From Chamaecrista fasciculata (taxonomy: Eukaryota; Streptophyta; Magnoliopsida; Fabales; Fabaceae): 64,000 bases of DNA. A model generated the notes under the pieces. The model was given only the letters and a program-made list of their open reading frames with translations, was not told the origin of the DNA and ran no database searches. A program made the position numbers and the translations under genes. The DNA is taken from NCBI GenBank assembly GCA_003254925.1, contig QANZ01042729.1, forward strand, positions 62,001-126,000. The letters are read 5' to 3'. Below, piece after piece: positions 1-12,300 of this stretch. Every line of letters starts with the position of its first letter. Positions within the stretch are counted from its first letter, which is position 1.

Positions 1-103
1 CTTAAGAGGAGAACTACAGAAGGCATTTCTTATACAATTGGTAATGCTAAATGATCAACTTTACTAAGAAGGTTCATCATACAATCACATATATCAAGGA
101 ATG

Positions 104-152
104 CCTGTGCACTATACTAATCCAAAAACCTGTGCACTATACTAATCCAAAA
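104..152. repeat. Tandem 24-bp direct duplication
   Basis: Two copies of a 24-bp unit beginning 'cctgtgcactatactaatcc' sit at 104-127 and 129-152 with one extra A between them. It may be a simple slippage or tandem duplication. It resembles the A-tract micro-insertions described elsewhere but has no clear A-tail. Confidence 0.7.
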
Positions 153-181
153 TCTTTACATAAACTTAAAAATTACTATTA

Positions 182-646
182 CTACTTCTTTTGGGGTCTT
201 GGTACAAACGTTGTAGCTTTCTTGAAATGACACTTGCCCCGGCCTATTGACTGTTGTAATGGGTCAATAATCTCTTCTTCATCTTGTGGCTCATCCTCAT
301 CATCTGAAGAAAATGGTGGAGTTACAACATACACCACTAACTCTGAAACTCCTAATTTTTCATGATCTTTGACCCATTGATCAACGTCCTCATCTCTTTC
401 CAATGTACATAACTCCTCGTTTCGATCCCGGCTAGGACCTAACCCAACCATACGTGAACCATCAGCGAAATCTAACCCATTCTCTCCCCCTGCCTCTTTA
501 TATAGTGACTCCAACTCAAATTTACATATGTAGTCCCTGTCAAACTTGGGTCGATTAAGTGTATATCCACCTTCATAATATGACCTTTCTCCTCCCAAAA
601 GTCTTCCACCATATTGAATAGTGATATCGAAATGGCTAATTGACAT
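182..646 (-). CDS. MuDR-type transposase, N-terminal PB1-like domain (partial)
   Basis: The frame resembles the PB1-like N-terminal domain of plant MuDR transposases. It has a hydrophobic beta-strand ending in an 'IQYGGRL' motif, then 'YYEGGY', then 'ICKFELESLYKEAG', and an acidic tail 'SSDDEDEPQDEEEIIDP'. The ATG at 646 is preferred over the one at 676 because it directly follows a 'tgtacag' acceptor, so the upstream codons are probably intron. The frame stops at 182; SWIM and DDE catalytic domains are not visible and would have to lie past the left edge or be lost. Strand and distance from the terminal repeat at 2252 fit a transposon gene. It is not a host gene. Confidence 0.5.
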   Translation of the reverse strand: MSISHFDITIQYGGRLLGGERSYYEGGYTLNRPKFDRDYICKFELESLYKEAGGENGLDFADGSRMVGLGPSRDRNEELCTLERDEDVDQWVKDHEKLGVSELVVYVVTPPFSSDDEDEPQDEEEIIDPLQQSIGRGKCHFKKATTFVPRPQKK

Positions 647-2252
647 CTGTACATACAGTAAATACACCATAGTCAAATTAGTTTATTCCAAAACATATGT
701 TGTACATAAACGATAAATGTAATATTTAACACAAATTTCACAGTAAGGTAAAAATACAGACATGAATTAAGTCATTTTATTAACACAAATTATAATAAGA
801 ATTATTTAGAAAAAGAAGAACTTGGAGTGGTTTCTAGATACCCTTTGGAAAGAGTAAACAAGGGTCAGTATTGGATTCCAACCCCTTCTCAGATGCAGAT
901 TCAACTAAAGTTACCAGTTACAGTAAAGGTACTCTATTCTCTCCTCCTGTCAAAACTTTATCTTTTCCCCCCTTCAGTTCATGTTCACTCGCTGTAAATT
1001 TCTTTTGTTTGCATAAAAATGTTTCTATGAAAGTGCTTGTACAATTACAAGAATCTTATTAAAGATTAGAGAATAATTACTGACTTCTAATAGCAAGTTT
1101 TATCAAACAAATATTAAATCAAAATACAAGCTTCTCAGCATCAGGCAACTTGTTACAAATTCATCCATTTGAGCTTCATGTTTACCCTAATTAACTAATA
1201 CTCCAATAAAAGATGTTTCATTTATTTTACTGATTAGGATCATGTTGTTAACATGGGATCTTTGAACATGAAGAAGTTTTGCTCTTATCATATATTAAAG
1301 GATTTTACCTATATGTTATAAATAAATTTACCCAAGGCCTAACCTATATCTCTTGATAACTGGTTAATTGACGATTGACATAGGATTCCAGAATGATGTT
1401 CCTAAAATAGTGCAGGATTAGCATGATAGTAACATCCTTGTCATCTAGTCGACATATTGTGCTACATAATATATAAACATATTGACAGCGTTGATGAAAA
1501 CTTTTGATGAATATTGATGATTGTGCTACATAATATATATTCATCAATATAAACATATTGACAGTGTTTTCATATTGACAGCGCTGTAAATATATATACT
1601 GTGCTACATAATATATAAACATATTGTCAATTTTTAATCATCTTCCTTCCATGTATGCAAGAATATATATACTGTAAATCAGAAACAGAGTACATAGTGA
1701 AGAAGAAACGAGTAGGATCCATACCTTTTGAAGTTAATTGTGGTGGCGGAGGAGAAGTATCTTGTGGAGCAACACGAACACGAGAGCAAAATCGCAACTG
1801 TGAGTGAAGGGAATGAAATGGCGACAGAAATTTTAGGGTTTGAAGATGAGGAAATCGCGACTAAGTGAAGGGAATGAAATGGCGACTGTGAGTGAAGGAG
1901 GAAATCGCGAGCGAAGGATAGAGTGAAGGGGAAGATGAAGAAATCGCGAGATGAAGAGAGTGAAGGAGGAAGAAATCGCGACCTTGGTGTGGAGGAGGAA
2001 GGAATCGCGAAGGAGAAGCTAGGAAGAAATCGCTCTGAGAAAAATGGCGTGTGATGAATGTTCGAAAAAATTAGGGGTTGGGGTAGAGGTCATGTGCAAA
2101 ACATGTGCACCGTTAAGTTGGATGGAGAAAAGCTCCTAGGACCCTGTTTGAAAACGGAGCAAACCACAAGGACCCTGATTGTAAGGTTTTAAACCACAGG
2201 GACCCAAACTGAAATAGGGCCAAACCACATGGCCCTTTTGTGTATTTTGCCC

Positions 2253-5010
2253 TTTAACTTAATCTTACAAAAATCATGATTGCTTTTGATCAATTTAGTT
2301 ATCTAAAGATAACATTTACTTACATAATTTTTTTAGTGTAAGAAAAATATGATGTTAATTTACTCATTTATATTAAAATAAATTTGGATGTAAATATAAT
2401 ATTGAAAGAAATCTTATCTTTGAAAGACTAAATTCACTATAATAATCTTTGAGGGACACAAAAGTAAACATCATCCCGTGACCCCCTTAAAATAAAACTT
2501 TTCTCAAAATATTGTTATAAATTAAATGTAATTAAGATGTATATATAATTTATTAGGAAGAGTATGTTTAATTTTTATACTTATCGCCAAAATGGGATTT
2601 ATTATTACAAGGCTATACTATCCTAGTTATGGTTCTACTAGTACAAAGTACATATAAAAGACGGTGCCACTTAATTTGAAGTGCCTTTGAACTAACCAAT
2701 AGTATATAATCAAAATCTTAGAATCAACAAAGGCTGGCGGTGCACATAATGAATTATATTAAAGATATATATATATATTTATATATAAGGATGGCTGTGT
2801 ATATATAATTATATATATAGAACCATTCTCTCTATGACTCTATCTATATATATATTACTTATAATATACAAACACACACACACACACACATAATATGTTT
2901 CAAGGGAATTCGTGGTTTGTTTGCCCCTTGCAAATCTCAATTGAAAATTCAATGCATAGCTGTGCAAATTAAAGTGGAATGACGATAATACATCAATATA
3001 TGTTGTGAGAAGTAGTCAATCAAAATGGCAGAGGATAAGACAAGAGGCACGTTGTTGAAGGCGCATGTGGTTGCATAATTTACGGGTAATTATATTAACT
3101 TATTAATGGCATATCAACGACGGTTCTGTGATATATTCCCAAAAAAGAAAAAAAAAAGAGAACAAGGGAATAAAAAAAAATATGCCCCAAGTAAACTGCA
3201 ACCTTATTTACTAGAAGGTTTAGACTTTAGAGTCAGTACGTCAAACTATATGGCGTCGTAAGGAATGAAAATAAGGAAGTGTCAAACTTGAATTTGATCA
3301 ATATATCAAGTACGTACTGGAATATTGCTTCATGGAAGTACGTCTCCTCCGCTATATATGGCTTTATCTTAATTTACAAGTCCACACTAAAAGTCTCCAT
3401 AATAATATGTAATATAGTCAAAGTCTTGATGAGCCAACATTGTAAAACAGACATTAACTGCACTTATAGGTACGTGTATGGACTTTGGAAGGAAGTACGT
3501 AACCGATGTTTGCCGCCTGTATAACAAGGAAAATGAAGATGAACTTCGCTTATATATAAGTATGATTGTATATTACTATATATCCTTCTTCGAGGCTGCA
3601 ATCGAATTTCGTTAGCAGTCATCATTATTATTGGTCAAACACATTAGTCATTTTAATTTATGTAGTATATATGGACAGTCCTGTCACATAAAATTGAAGT
3701 TTTATATATATTTTGCTTAATTACGACATATAGTATATCCACACATATATATAATTTCATGTAATTAGTGTCTCCTAATATTCTTAAGACTACCAAGAGT
3801 GGAAAAACTAAAATTAGGATTTAGGAAGCTTTCCTAATAATCCGATCAGTACTTGAATATATATATATATATATAGATATATAGATATATATGCGCATGC
3901 TTTGTTCTTATACCGTTAAACCAAACTAAAAAATTGGCCAAATTGACTTGTTCTCTTTATTCACTTTGGATGGTATATATACATGAAAATATGGTGCAAA
4001 TAAATCAAATAAGATTTCCTAATTCAAATTGCAAAATGCATATATCAATATATAAACTAACAATAATATCTAATAATATCTTATAATAATATATCCCTCC
4101 AATATATACACATATCTATCACTTGTCGTAGTGTATATGAACTTTAGGGATTCGTGCTATTAGCTATATACAAATACGATGAGCAATATTTACAGCCCGT
4201 TAACAGCTCGGCTTCATTAGCTAGCTAGGGTGTCAACGTATAGTATTTTTGTCTTTGTGAACGTTTTTCTTCTCATGTTTTTTTTGTATGGTTGTTTGTT
4301 TGACATAGCTAGGTAAACAATAATATTATTTAACGACTATTAATATGTCGTTCTAAAAATTACATAATCGTCTCAAATTATATAGCCGCTGAAAGATTAC
4401 ATAGTCGTCGAAAAATTAGACAATTGTCAAAAATCATATTTTCGGTCATTTGTTCCCCAAGTGAAGGCCGCCATTGAACTCAGGAGGTCAAAAAATCTTG
4501 GATTAGGAGTTTTTGTAGTCGTCGGAGCCGCCATATATCTCGTCGGAGACTTGAGGGAACAAAACAGAATTTTAAGCAAACTTGAGAGATTAAAATAGGA
4601 TTTTTGGCCCCAAAAAAATTGAAATTAAGGTATAATTGACACAAACGTTTTATATTAGGAGCATAATTAACATAAAATAAATGTTAGAGGTATAACTGAA
4701 ACTGACCCAAACGTTAGGGATACGAAAGAATAATTTTTGAGAAGAATATTACTCCTAGTAGCCAGAGAAATTATTTAGTTAAGAAATGGATGGCGCATGC
4801 GTATCGATCTTTTGGTTATGTTGACTAAGACGTAGATATTGATATATATAATGTAATATAATATTGTAGAAGTGTGTTTAAGTGGTTGAATAAGAGAAAG
4901 CAGCCAAAAAAGACTAGGAAAGAAGAAAAAGAAAGAGGGATATGATGTATAGTTTTGAAATTAAGAAAGAGGGGCCCGGTGGTAACTTGACAAATTGTTG
5001 TATCATGCAA
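2253..5010. other. Intergenic, AT-rich; microsatellites and an undated repeat remnant
   Basis: No supported gene. There are AT and CA microsatellites at 2760-2890 (a CA run near 2871-2890) and an AT/AGAT run at 3859-3895. Around 4290-4740 there is a degraded stretch with recurring phrases such as 'gtataactgaaactgaccc' and 'ggtataattgacac', which look like decayed transposon ends I cannot classify. Confidence 0.5.
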
Positions 5011-5017
5011 TTATGGG

Positions 5018-5025
5018 TATAAATA
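5018..5025 (+). promoter_or_regulatory. TATA box of the PR-4 gene
   Basis: TATAAATA lies 80 bp upstream of the PR-4 start codon, a normal distance for a plant promoter with a 50-nt leader. Confidence 0.6.
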
Positions 5026-5104
5026 AGTGAGGAATTGAAGGTGGAATTGAAGAGGTATCATATTCATATTGATATAGAGTTGAGAGAGAGAATTAATCTA
5101 GCAG

Positions 5105-5667
5105 ATGGAGATGATGGGAAAGAAAGTAATAAGCGTGTGGGTGTTGTTGTTAATAATTATAAGCGCTGTGGGATTAGCCTCTGGTCAGAGTGCTAAAAAT
5201 GTGAGGGCAACATATCATTATTACCAGCCAGAGAAGCATAATTGGGATTTGACGGCGGTGAGTGCATATTGTTCAACTTGGGATGCTTCAAAGCCTCTCT
5301 CATGGCGCAGCAAATATGGCTGGACCGCCTTTTGTGGTCCATCTGGCGCAAAAGGCCAGGCTGCATGCGGCAAGTGCTTGAAAGTATGTATATATATATT
5401 GTATGCAATCTCTCTAAGAAGCAGGAGTAAAGCTGCGTACATCTTAATTCTCTCCAAACCCAGCTAGTAGTAGCCTTGTTTAATTATTATATTATGTTGC
5501 AGGTGACAAACACAAGGACGGGAGCCCAACAAACAGTGAGGATCGTGGATGAGTGCAGCAATGGAGGATTGGACTTAGATGTGAGCGTGTTCAACAAGCT
5601 TGACACCGACGGCAATGGCTATCAACAGGGTCATCTCACCGTCAACTACCAATTTGTCAACTGCTGA
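5105..5667 (+). CDS. Pathogenesis-related protein PR-4 (barwin domain, class II)
   Basis: Two exons, 5105-5383 and 5503-5667, joined in phase 0 across a short GT-AG intron, give 147 residues. Residues 1-27 form a signal peptide (hydrophobic core [15 protein letters not shown], likely cut before QSAKNV). The rest is one barwin domain with all six conserved cysteines at 56, 77, 88, 91, 111 and 147, and family motifs 'CSTWDA', 'CGPSGAKG', 'CGKCLKVTNT' and '[16 protein letters not shown]'. No hevein (chitin-binding) domain precedes it, so it is the class II form. Known members are secreted, wound- or pathogen-induced, and often have RNase/DNase and antifungal activity. A TATA box lies 80 bp upstream. 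The intron contains a TA-rich run. Confidence 0.93.
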
Positions 5668-6837
5668 CTAATTCCCTTTCCCTTCCGATCCCTTCCTTCA
5701 TTATTACTCGCTCCCACCTTCCTCAATAATACAAGCACCATATATTCACAAATAACGCTGCTACCTACCTTCATCAATAATATTATGTTTAGTAACTTGT
5801 ATGGGATATCCTGGGTGGATTGGACCTAGTAAAGTGATTTAATAATAATAATAATTGTTATTATTATTTTATATATATATATATTTATTAATGAATAAAT
5901 ATATGAAAGTAAGAAGAGTTTTATGAGAAAATATATTTCAAATATTAATTAATTAATATTTAAAGAGATATTCAATAACTATCCCACTATTTAACTTTTA
6001 ATTAGACTTGGATTCTTCTTAATAAGGACACCTCAAGACTCAAGTGAGTGTGAGAAAGAGGTTTTTTTTTTATTTGGGGAGTTTTGAGGAACTCCATCTG
6101 TTTTAGTATTCTTTGTCTCTACCACGTATTTGCTGTGAGCAATGATAGTTCGTGAATCCGAGTTCGTTATCGTAATCAAATCTTCACCTAGGTACCTTGA
6201 ATCGGATATTTAGGTACGCCCAAAATTCTACATACACAAACAAATTAAATAATGGAATTCTCGATCATCTCTCTCAAGTTTTACCTTAATATTTTTTTTT
6301 CCTTGAATTCACAGTTACTTTAACGTGCATATATATATATAGAAATTAATTACGCTCCTACAAATATAAACTATACCTATATATAGAATTTAATCAGAGC
6401 CAAAAGGACGTAGGAATCCACATCAACAATAATAGTACTCATAATATGAGTTTTTTTCTTTTGGGAGTGGTTAAGATTACACAACCTTATCCGTCGTGAC
6501 ATTTTAGTCACTAGACAACAATCTTAGTTGCGCCACATCTCGCTCTCACTGAATTATCAATATTAATAAATTAATATTTGAAGTGCTTAATTAGCCATCG
6601 GATTCATCACTTGCATATATGCATGTGTACATGGTGGACTGATCTTAACTAAAGAAAATATCATCATGACAATGAAAAGAACTGTAAGTCCAACACAAAT
6701 CAAAGCAGAGGCGTGGGCAAGTGATAGATCCAGAATCAAACACGCATAATTTGCTATCAATTTCTGGCTTAACTGATCGATCAGTTTGAGTATACATATA
6801 TATGTGCACAACCGTACAAGGGTCATATTAATATATA
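5668..6837. other. Intergenic after PR-4
   Basis: No gene seen. It holds the PR-4 3' region, an AT-rich stretch at 5840-5960 and a T-run at 6063-6071. Reading frames here are short and have no recognisable motif. Confidence 0.5.
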
Positions 6838-7113
6838 GGGTAAATTACACTTTGGTACCCTGTGGTTTGACCCTATTTCACTTTGGTACCCTGTGGTTTG
6901 AAACTTGACACTTTGGTACCCTGTGGTATTCTCCATTAACACTTTGGTACCCTTTGGAGCTATTTTGTAATTTTAACCATAACAAATTTTGCAAAAATTA
7001 CATATTGACCCCAAAAAAATTTCAAAAAATTACAAATAGGTCNNNNNNNNNNNNNNNNNNNNNNNNNNNNNNNNNNNNNNNNNNNNNNNNNNNNNNNNNN
7101 NNNNNNNNNNNNN
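6838..7113. mobile_element. MULE terminal repeat followed by an assembly gap
   Basis: A MULE terminal repeat begins at 6838 (GGGTAAATTACACTTTGGTA) and carries four copies of 'actttggtaccct' up to 6955. It runs into 71 Ns at 7043-7113. It matches the left end of the complete element at 40906-41333. No right-hand terminal repeat appears after the gap, so it is either inside the gap or deleted. A long inverted repeat would explain why assembly failed here. The nine bases before the terminus are TAATATATA. Confidence 0.7.
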
Positions 7114-7574
7114 ATATATATATATATATATAACGACTTTGACGAAATATATATTACGACGATGTATATGGCTGCCACGTTATATGATGACATTCTGGTC
7201 CGCTATATATATATATATATTGGATAAGACCCCATTTTCCAGCCTTCTCCTTCTCCTTCCCTCTTGATGATGACACGACACCTAAAGTGAGAATCTGGAG
7301 AGCTGAGCGGAAATTAAAGCAGAGGAATTTCTTTGATTTTGGAAGATTAATCATAATCGAACTTAGGCGTAAGGTGTTTCACGGTTTGATGCGTGGGTGG
7401 GTTTTAATTCGAAATCGCCGAGATCTTCTAATTTAGCATTATATCGGATTTGGCTTCAAACAGTGTGACTCCTTGGAATTTCAGTCTCTCAGAGGATCCG
7501 CTTTGGACACTCTTGCTAATTATTTTGGCCTTCACTGCAAGCCCAAATTAGTACACAGCTTTAATTAATAAATA
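7114..7574. other. Intergenic between the assembly gap and the Stowaway element
   Basis: TA microsatellite right after the gap (7114-7131) and another at 7203-7220. No gene supported. Confidence 0.4.
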
Positions 7575-7848
7575 CTCCCTCCGTTCCTATATATCTGATG
7601 TTTAAGGTAAATACACACAGACCAAGGAAATGATTAGCTCACCTAGAATGAAGACAAAAATGAGGTAAAAAGACTAAACTATCCCTATTAAATTACTTGG
7701 AAAATGTTTATTCATTTATGACTCTACTATATTTAATAGGGATAGAATGGTAAAAGAATAATTAATGCTCTCTTGAAGTTATAAAACATCAGATATTTTG
7801 GAATAAAAAAAGTTCTCCAAAAAAGCAGATATTCAGGAACGGAGGGAG
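7575..7848. mobile_element. Stowaway-type MITE (Tc1/mariner)
   Basis: 274 bp bounded by the classic plant Stowaway ends: CTCCCTCCGTTCC at the left and GGAACGGAGGGAG at the right. It is flanked by TA on both sides (7573-7574 and 7849-7850), the target duplication of this superfamily. It is non-autonomous with no coding frame. A decayed, inverted relative lies at 32446-32720. Confidence 0.93.
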
Positions 7849-7850
7849 TA

Positions 7851-8999
7851 TTAATTAGTTTCACTATTTTACAAGGATAGATAATAAATAAGATAGATTT
7901 AATATTTCATTATTAACCTTCCAAGTTGCAACACATACTTACCATTTACTCTTTAATTTCGTATCTCTGTAACTATTATTGCCCCACTGTAGTTCACTCT
8001 CTGTTACACAGTTATGGCATATCCATCATTATAATTGCCAACCTCTTAAGTTCGATGAAACCGAGGGTTCTATGTAGTATGTATCTATCCCTTGATTTTA
8101 ACACAAGGCGACAAAAGTACCTTAAACCCCCCACCATTACCATTAATTGGATGATCCATGTTGGTTGACAAATATCTTAATTTTAATTTTACCATAATTA
8201 TGATAAATAATAATCCACACCAAAATAGAAAAGCAAATTAAAGGCTTTACTAAGGATCAAGGTTGAAGATTTTTCCTTTCCCTTCTAATGTTGCCTCGCC
8301 GGCCAATTTTCGTTCGGATGGATGGACTAGTCCAATTTACCCTCCTAAATAATGTCAAAATGTATTGAGTTTACTTATTGATCATATGAAATATTCATTT
8401 TGCACCAAGTGTATATATCATTTCAAAAAGCTTATGATTAAACTAGTCGCAGCAACATTATAAATTAATATGCAGAGATTCATATATTTTGATCATTAAA
8501 ATTTCAACAAAAATTAAAGTTGGAGTATAACCTAATAAATAATTTTTCTAAATAACAAAATAATTCAACTATATCATTATATGTGAAGAATGAGATAAGT
8601 TGATAAGAAGGATGGAACGTAGGACGACTTAATTATCATGTATATTGAAGACTGAACAATAGAGGACACTAATTAGTAATTACTTAATAATATATTACTA
8701 CAACACATAAAATTGTGAATATATAGATTTGTTCAGATCTAATATTTGGAGGAAATTCATACACACCTGACACCTCTCGAAAAGTCCCTAAAATGACAAG
8801 TTTGTTTGCAAAATAAAAGGGAAAAGCGAATGAACTGAACATAGTAATTCTGGAACTTGCTTGAGCTTCACATTCACACATATGTCCAAAAGTCCAATTA
8901 ATACACCCCAACTTCACTTTACAGTTTTCACTTTTCACTGAATAATATAAATATAATATAGTAATTCTGGAACTGAAAAAAAAAAAAAAAAAAAAAAAN

Positions 9000-9030
<31 letters not shown>

Positions 9031-9330
9031 GAGGCTATTCTATTCACTATTCACTGTATTTTGAATTCCTCTATTCGCAATACATACACGCACGAAAAGT
9101 GTTTCCTTACAAGTATAGTATTCTTTCTCCCCCTCTTCATGCCCCAAACAAAATTCCCCTATACTCTCTTTTCCTTTCCTCTCTCCAATTTCCCCCACCA
9201 CGTAATTTTCCTGTACGATTCCAATTTCTTCCCCCTATTTCCTTCAGATCCATTCCGATTTCTCTTAATTTCTCGTAATCTTTATGCTTTTGGATTCGAA
9301 TGCACCTTTTACGGCATCGGTTCTAGCTGA
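7851..9330. other. Intergenic upstream of the DRIP gene, with a long A-tract
   Basis: No gene supported. About 50 As lie at 8977-9028, with an N at 8999. A 17-bp direct repeat (atagtaattctggaact) occurs at 8841-8857 and again just before the A-tract (about 8958-8974). The last 200 bp before 9331 are CT-rich, like a plant 5' leader. Confidence 0.5.
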
Positions 9331-12300
9331 ATGGCGAGCCAGGTGGTCAAAGTAAAGAGGGAGACGCTACAAGCATGCATGACATGCCCTCTCTGTCATC
9401 ACTTGTTGAAGGATGCTACTACTATCTCTCTCTGCCTTCACACCTGTGAGTTTTTCTACCCTCTTCTCTTCTCTTTTCTTCATTCTTCTTTTGTATTACG
9501 TTCTCTCCGCTTTCATTTACCTTCTGATTCTGATTTTCTCTCTTGCGTTTTCTTCGATCATGTTCGCTGTTTCCATGTTACGCATTTTCTGTTTCGAAAT
9601 TTCGACGTATCGCTGCGTTATATCTGTAAACCCTTCTTGCTTATGTTTTCCTTAATTTGATGTTGAATCGTTATAAATATCAAATCGACATGCTTTAAAT
9701 GATCTGGGCTTCAATGTGCTTCCTTAATTCTTTCTTAGGGGAACGACTAGAATTGATTATCTGCATTTCGTACCAAGGATCACTCCACTCGTCGATGATC
9801 TTGGTCTTAACTAAACTTAGCTAAAAGGTTGTGTGAATTTATCGCTGATTTACATTGACCGGCGAGAACGTTATACTGTAATTTGTTTACAGTGTTGAAG
9901 CCATGCCCGAGATTAATGTCGCTTGCTTTACTTTTATTGGTCCATTGGCTTTCTAGGATTTGGCTGGTGAAGAAAGGAATATTTTTATTGGTGTTAGTTC
10001 ACTCTTCTTTTCTATTTTTAAGTGTAGAAGGAACACAAGTGACAGTGTGATTGTCATCCGCCGTCGCCATTGTTAGACATTCTTAATGTAAATAATCTTG
10101 TTGATATAGGCAAATAATTTTTGTGTATTGAAGTTAGTACACACAATGCTGCTTGCATGCTAAAGGATTGTTTTATTAGCCCGTTGAGTACTCTTATAGA
10201 GATTAAGGTGGCAGCGTGGGACACACTTATGCAGCGTCTTGAGGAGACATAGATGTGGTGGAATTCCCTAATATGCTGATTTTGCAATTTTGAGAGCACA
10301 TTATGTTTATGACATTACTGAATTTTATACGTACAGTTTCTGGAACGTCTTTTGACATCATGTTTTGACTTGCAAATCACCTGAACATTGAACTCTGCAC
10401 CAGTTTGCAGGAAGTGCATATATGAGAAACTCTCTGATGAGGAGGCAGATTGCTGTCCTGTATGCGATATTGATCTAGGCTGCCTTCCGGTTGAAAAACT
10501 GAGGTCTGTTGTTAGTTAATGTTAAGTAAGTTTGATAAATATTTGTGGCTTATAGCTGCTTTGAATGGAACGGCTGGAATGCCTGGTTATAGTCATATTA
10601 CTCTTTTCCTTATTTGAATTTCGTTCATCTCTTCTGCCTTTCTTTTTTGGCTGTTATTTGTTTTCACGTCAGAATGTACCATTCTTTCTCGCTCCCTTTT
10701 TCTTTATCTGCTTTTCTTCCTTAGTTTATGCTTTTCTGAAACTTATTAATCTTCTTGTTCAGTTTATTCTATTTTTAGTATGCTGTCAACATAAAATTTA
10801 AGGTCTGTAATTTCATTCATTTATTCTACTCGATATTTTTGAAATTTCTTTCTTAGTATTCCAACTTCTTCCCCTTCTGTCAGAAATGTCATTGGCAGAC
10901 CTTCTCCCAGATCATAAAGTATTTTTTGCTGCATCTTTCTTATGTAGCTTAACAAATAACTGTCTGATTATTGACATACCTTAAACATCTACTCAATATT
11001 TTTAGAAATTTCTTTCTTAGTATTCCAACTTCTTCCCCTACTGTCAGAAATGTCATTGGCTGACCTTCTCCCAGATCATAAAGTATTTTTTGCTGCATCT
11101 TTCTTATGTAGCTTAACAAATAACTGCCTGACCTTCTCCCATCTGTTTTACTTTTATGGGAACTATTCTTAAATCTCTGCCTAGCTTGTGAAGACAAACT
11201 AGCCCAGCATTTGCATTGACATGTACCTTAAGTGTTCATTTCATCTGTTTCATATAATTATTGTTGAAGATTGATGTTCATAAAGTATCTAAATGTGACA
11301 AACTCATTCAGAGTGATGTCTTCCTCAACCTCTTGGATATTAGATTACCTATCATTTTGTCTTATAATCTATGTCCAAACAATCAAGTGTGCCTACTGAT
11401 TATATTCAGGCCAGATCACAATTTGCAAGATATTAGGGCAAAAATATTTCCCTTTAAGAGAAGAAAGATTAAGGCCCCAGAGGTTGTGCCATCAGTATCT
11501 CTTCCAGCAAAAAGGAAGGAAAGATCATTGTCTTCGTTGGTGATTACTGCTCCTAAGGTTCCAATGCAGAATGGCTTCACGGGAAAGAGAACTAAAACTG
11601 GCACAAGAAAGGCTGCTGCATTACGTGGATGCCATTTTACTGTTGAAGAACCTATAAAGAAGGAAGAAACATATGCTGAAGATAATCCAGTAAGCTCAAG
11701 CTCACCTGATTTATCAAATAAAATTGCTCAAAATAAAAGTCAGGTGCGGGTTATTGGACCTTGCAATTTTGTCACTATACTACTTAGTACTTACGGTCAG
11801 ACTGTATTTGTAGTTAAACTAAACAAGCCTTACTTTCTGGTAATAATGACCATGTGCTATCATCACATTGTTGTAGGATTCTTCAATGGCTGAATCATCT
11901 AAGAAGATTAAGCCTAATGGAGATACAAAGAATAATGCGGATATTACAGAAGGGAAAGTTGATCTCTGGACACCCTTGAACTGTCTGGTGGAAGCTGCCA
12001 ATAGAACAAAATCCTCCAAGTCAAATTCACAAGGGTTCTCTCTTGCTAAACAAGAACCTCTCATTACTCGTAGTGGACTAAATATGCCTGAAATCACAAC
12101 CAAGTCAGAGCCACCAGCTACAAGCCATAGTGAATTACGTATACCTAAAACCAAAACCAAGGACAACGGGCATAAAACAAAATTTGGAGATGACAAGGAT
12201 GGAAACATCGTGGCTCCAGGGCAAGTGAGGCGTAGAAGGGTTCGTCCAGCTGGTCAGAAAAGAGCACTGGCATCTGAGATTTCTGCCTCTGGCCAATTAA

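Larger units (their letters stand above)
1..2252 (-). mobile_element. Mutator-like (MULE/MuDR) transposon, right part; runs off the left edge
   Basis: The right boundary is a MULE-type terminal repeat. Read on the minus strand it starts GGGCAAAATACACAAAAGGG near 2252 and continues with several copies of the phrase 'ccctgtggttt' to about 2110. About 1.5 kb inside, on the same strand, lies the N-terminal reading frame of a MuDR transposase (182-646). A terminus followed by the transposase start is the expected order for an autonomous element read right to left. The leader at 1800-2045 has repeated 'gaaatcgcga' and 'gaatgaaatggcgac' units. Region 1457-1622 repeats the phrase 'gtgctacataatatataaac'. 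The left terminus and the catalytic part lie outside the window, so activity cannot be judged. Confidence 0.6.

Noticed and set aside
8841-9028. 17-bp direct repeat beside a ~50-nt A-tract as another A-tract insertion
   Set aside because: The A-tract lies after the second repeat rather than between the two, and the intervening 100 bp is unrelated; the geometry is wrong.
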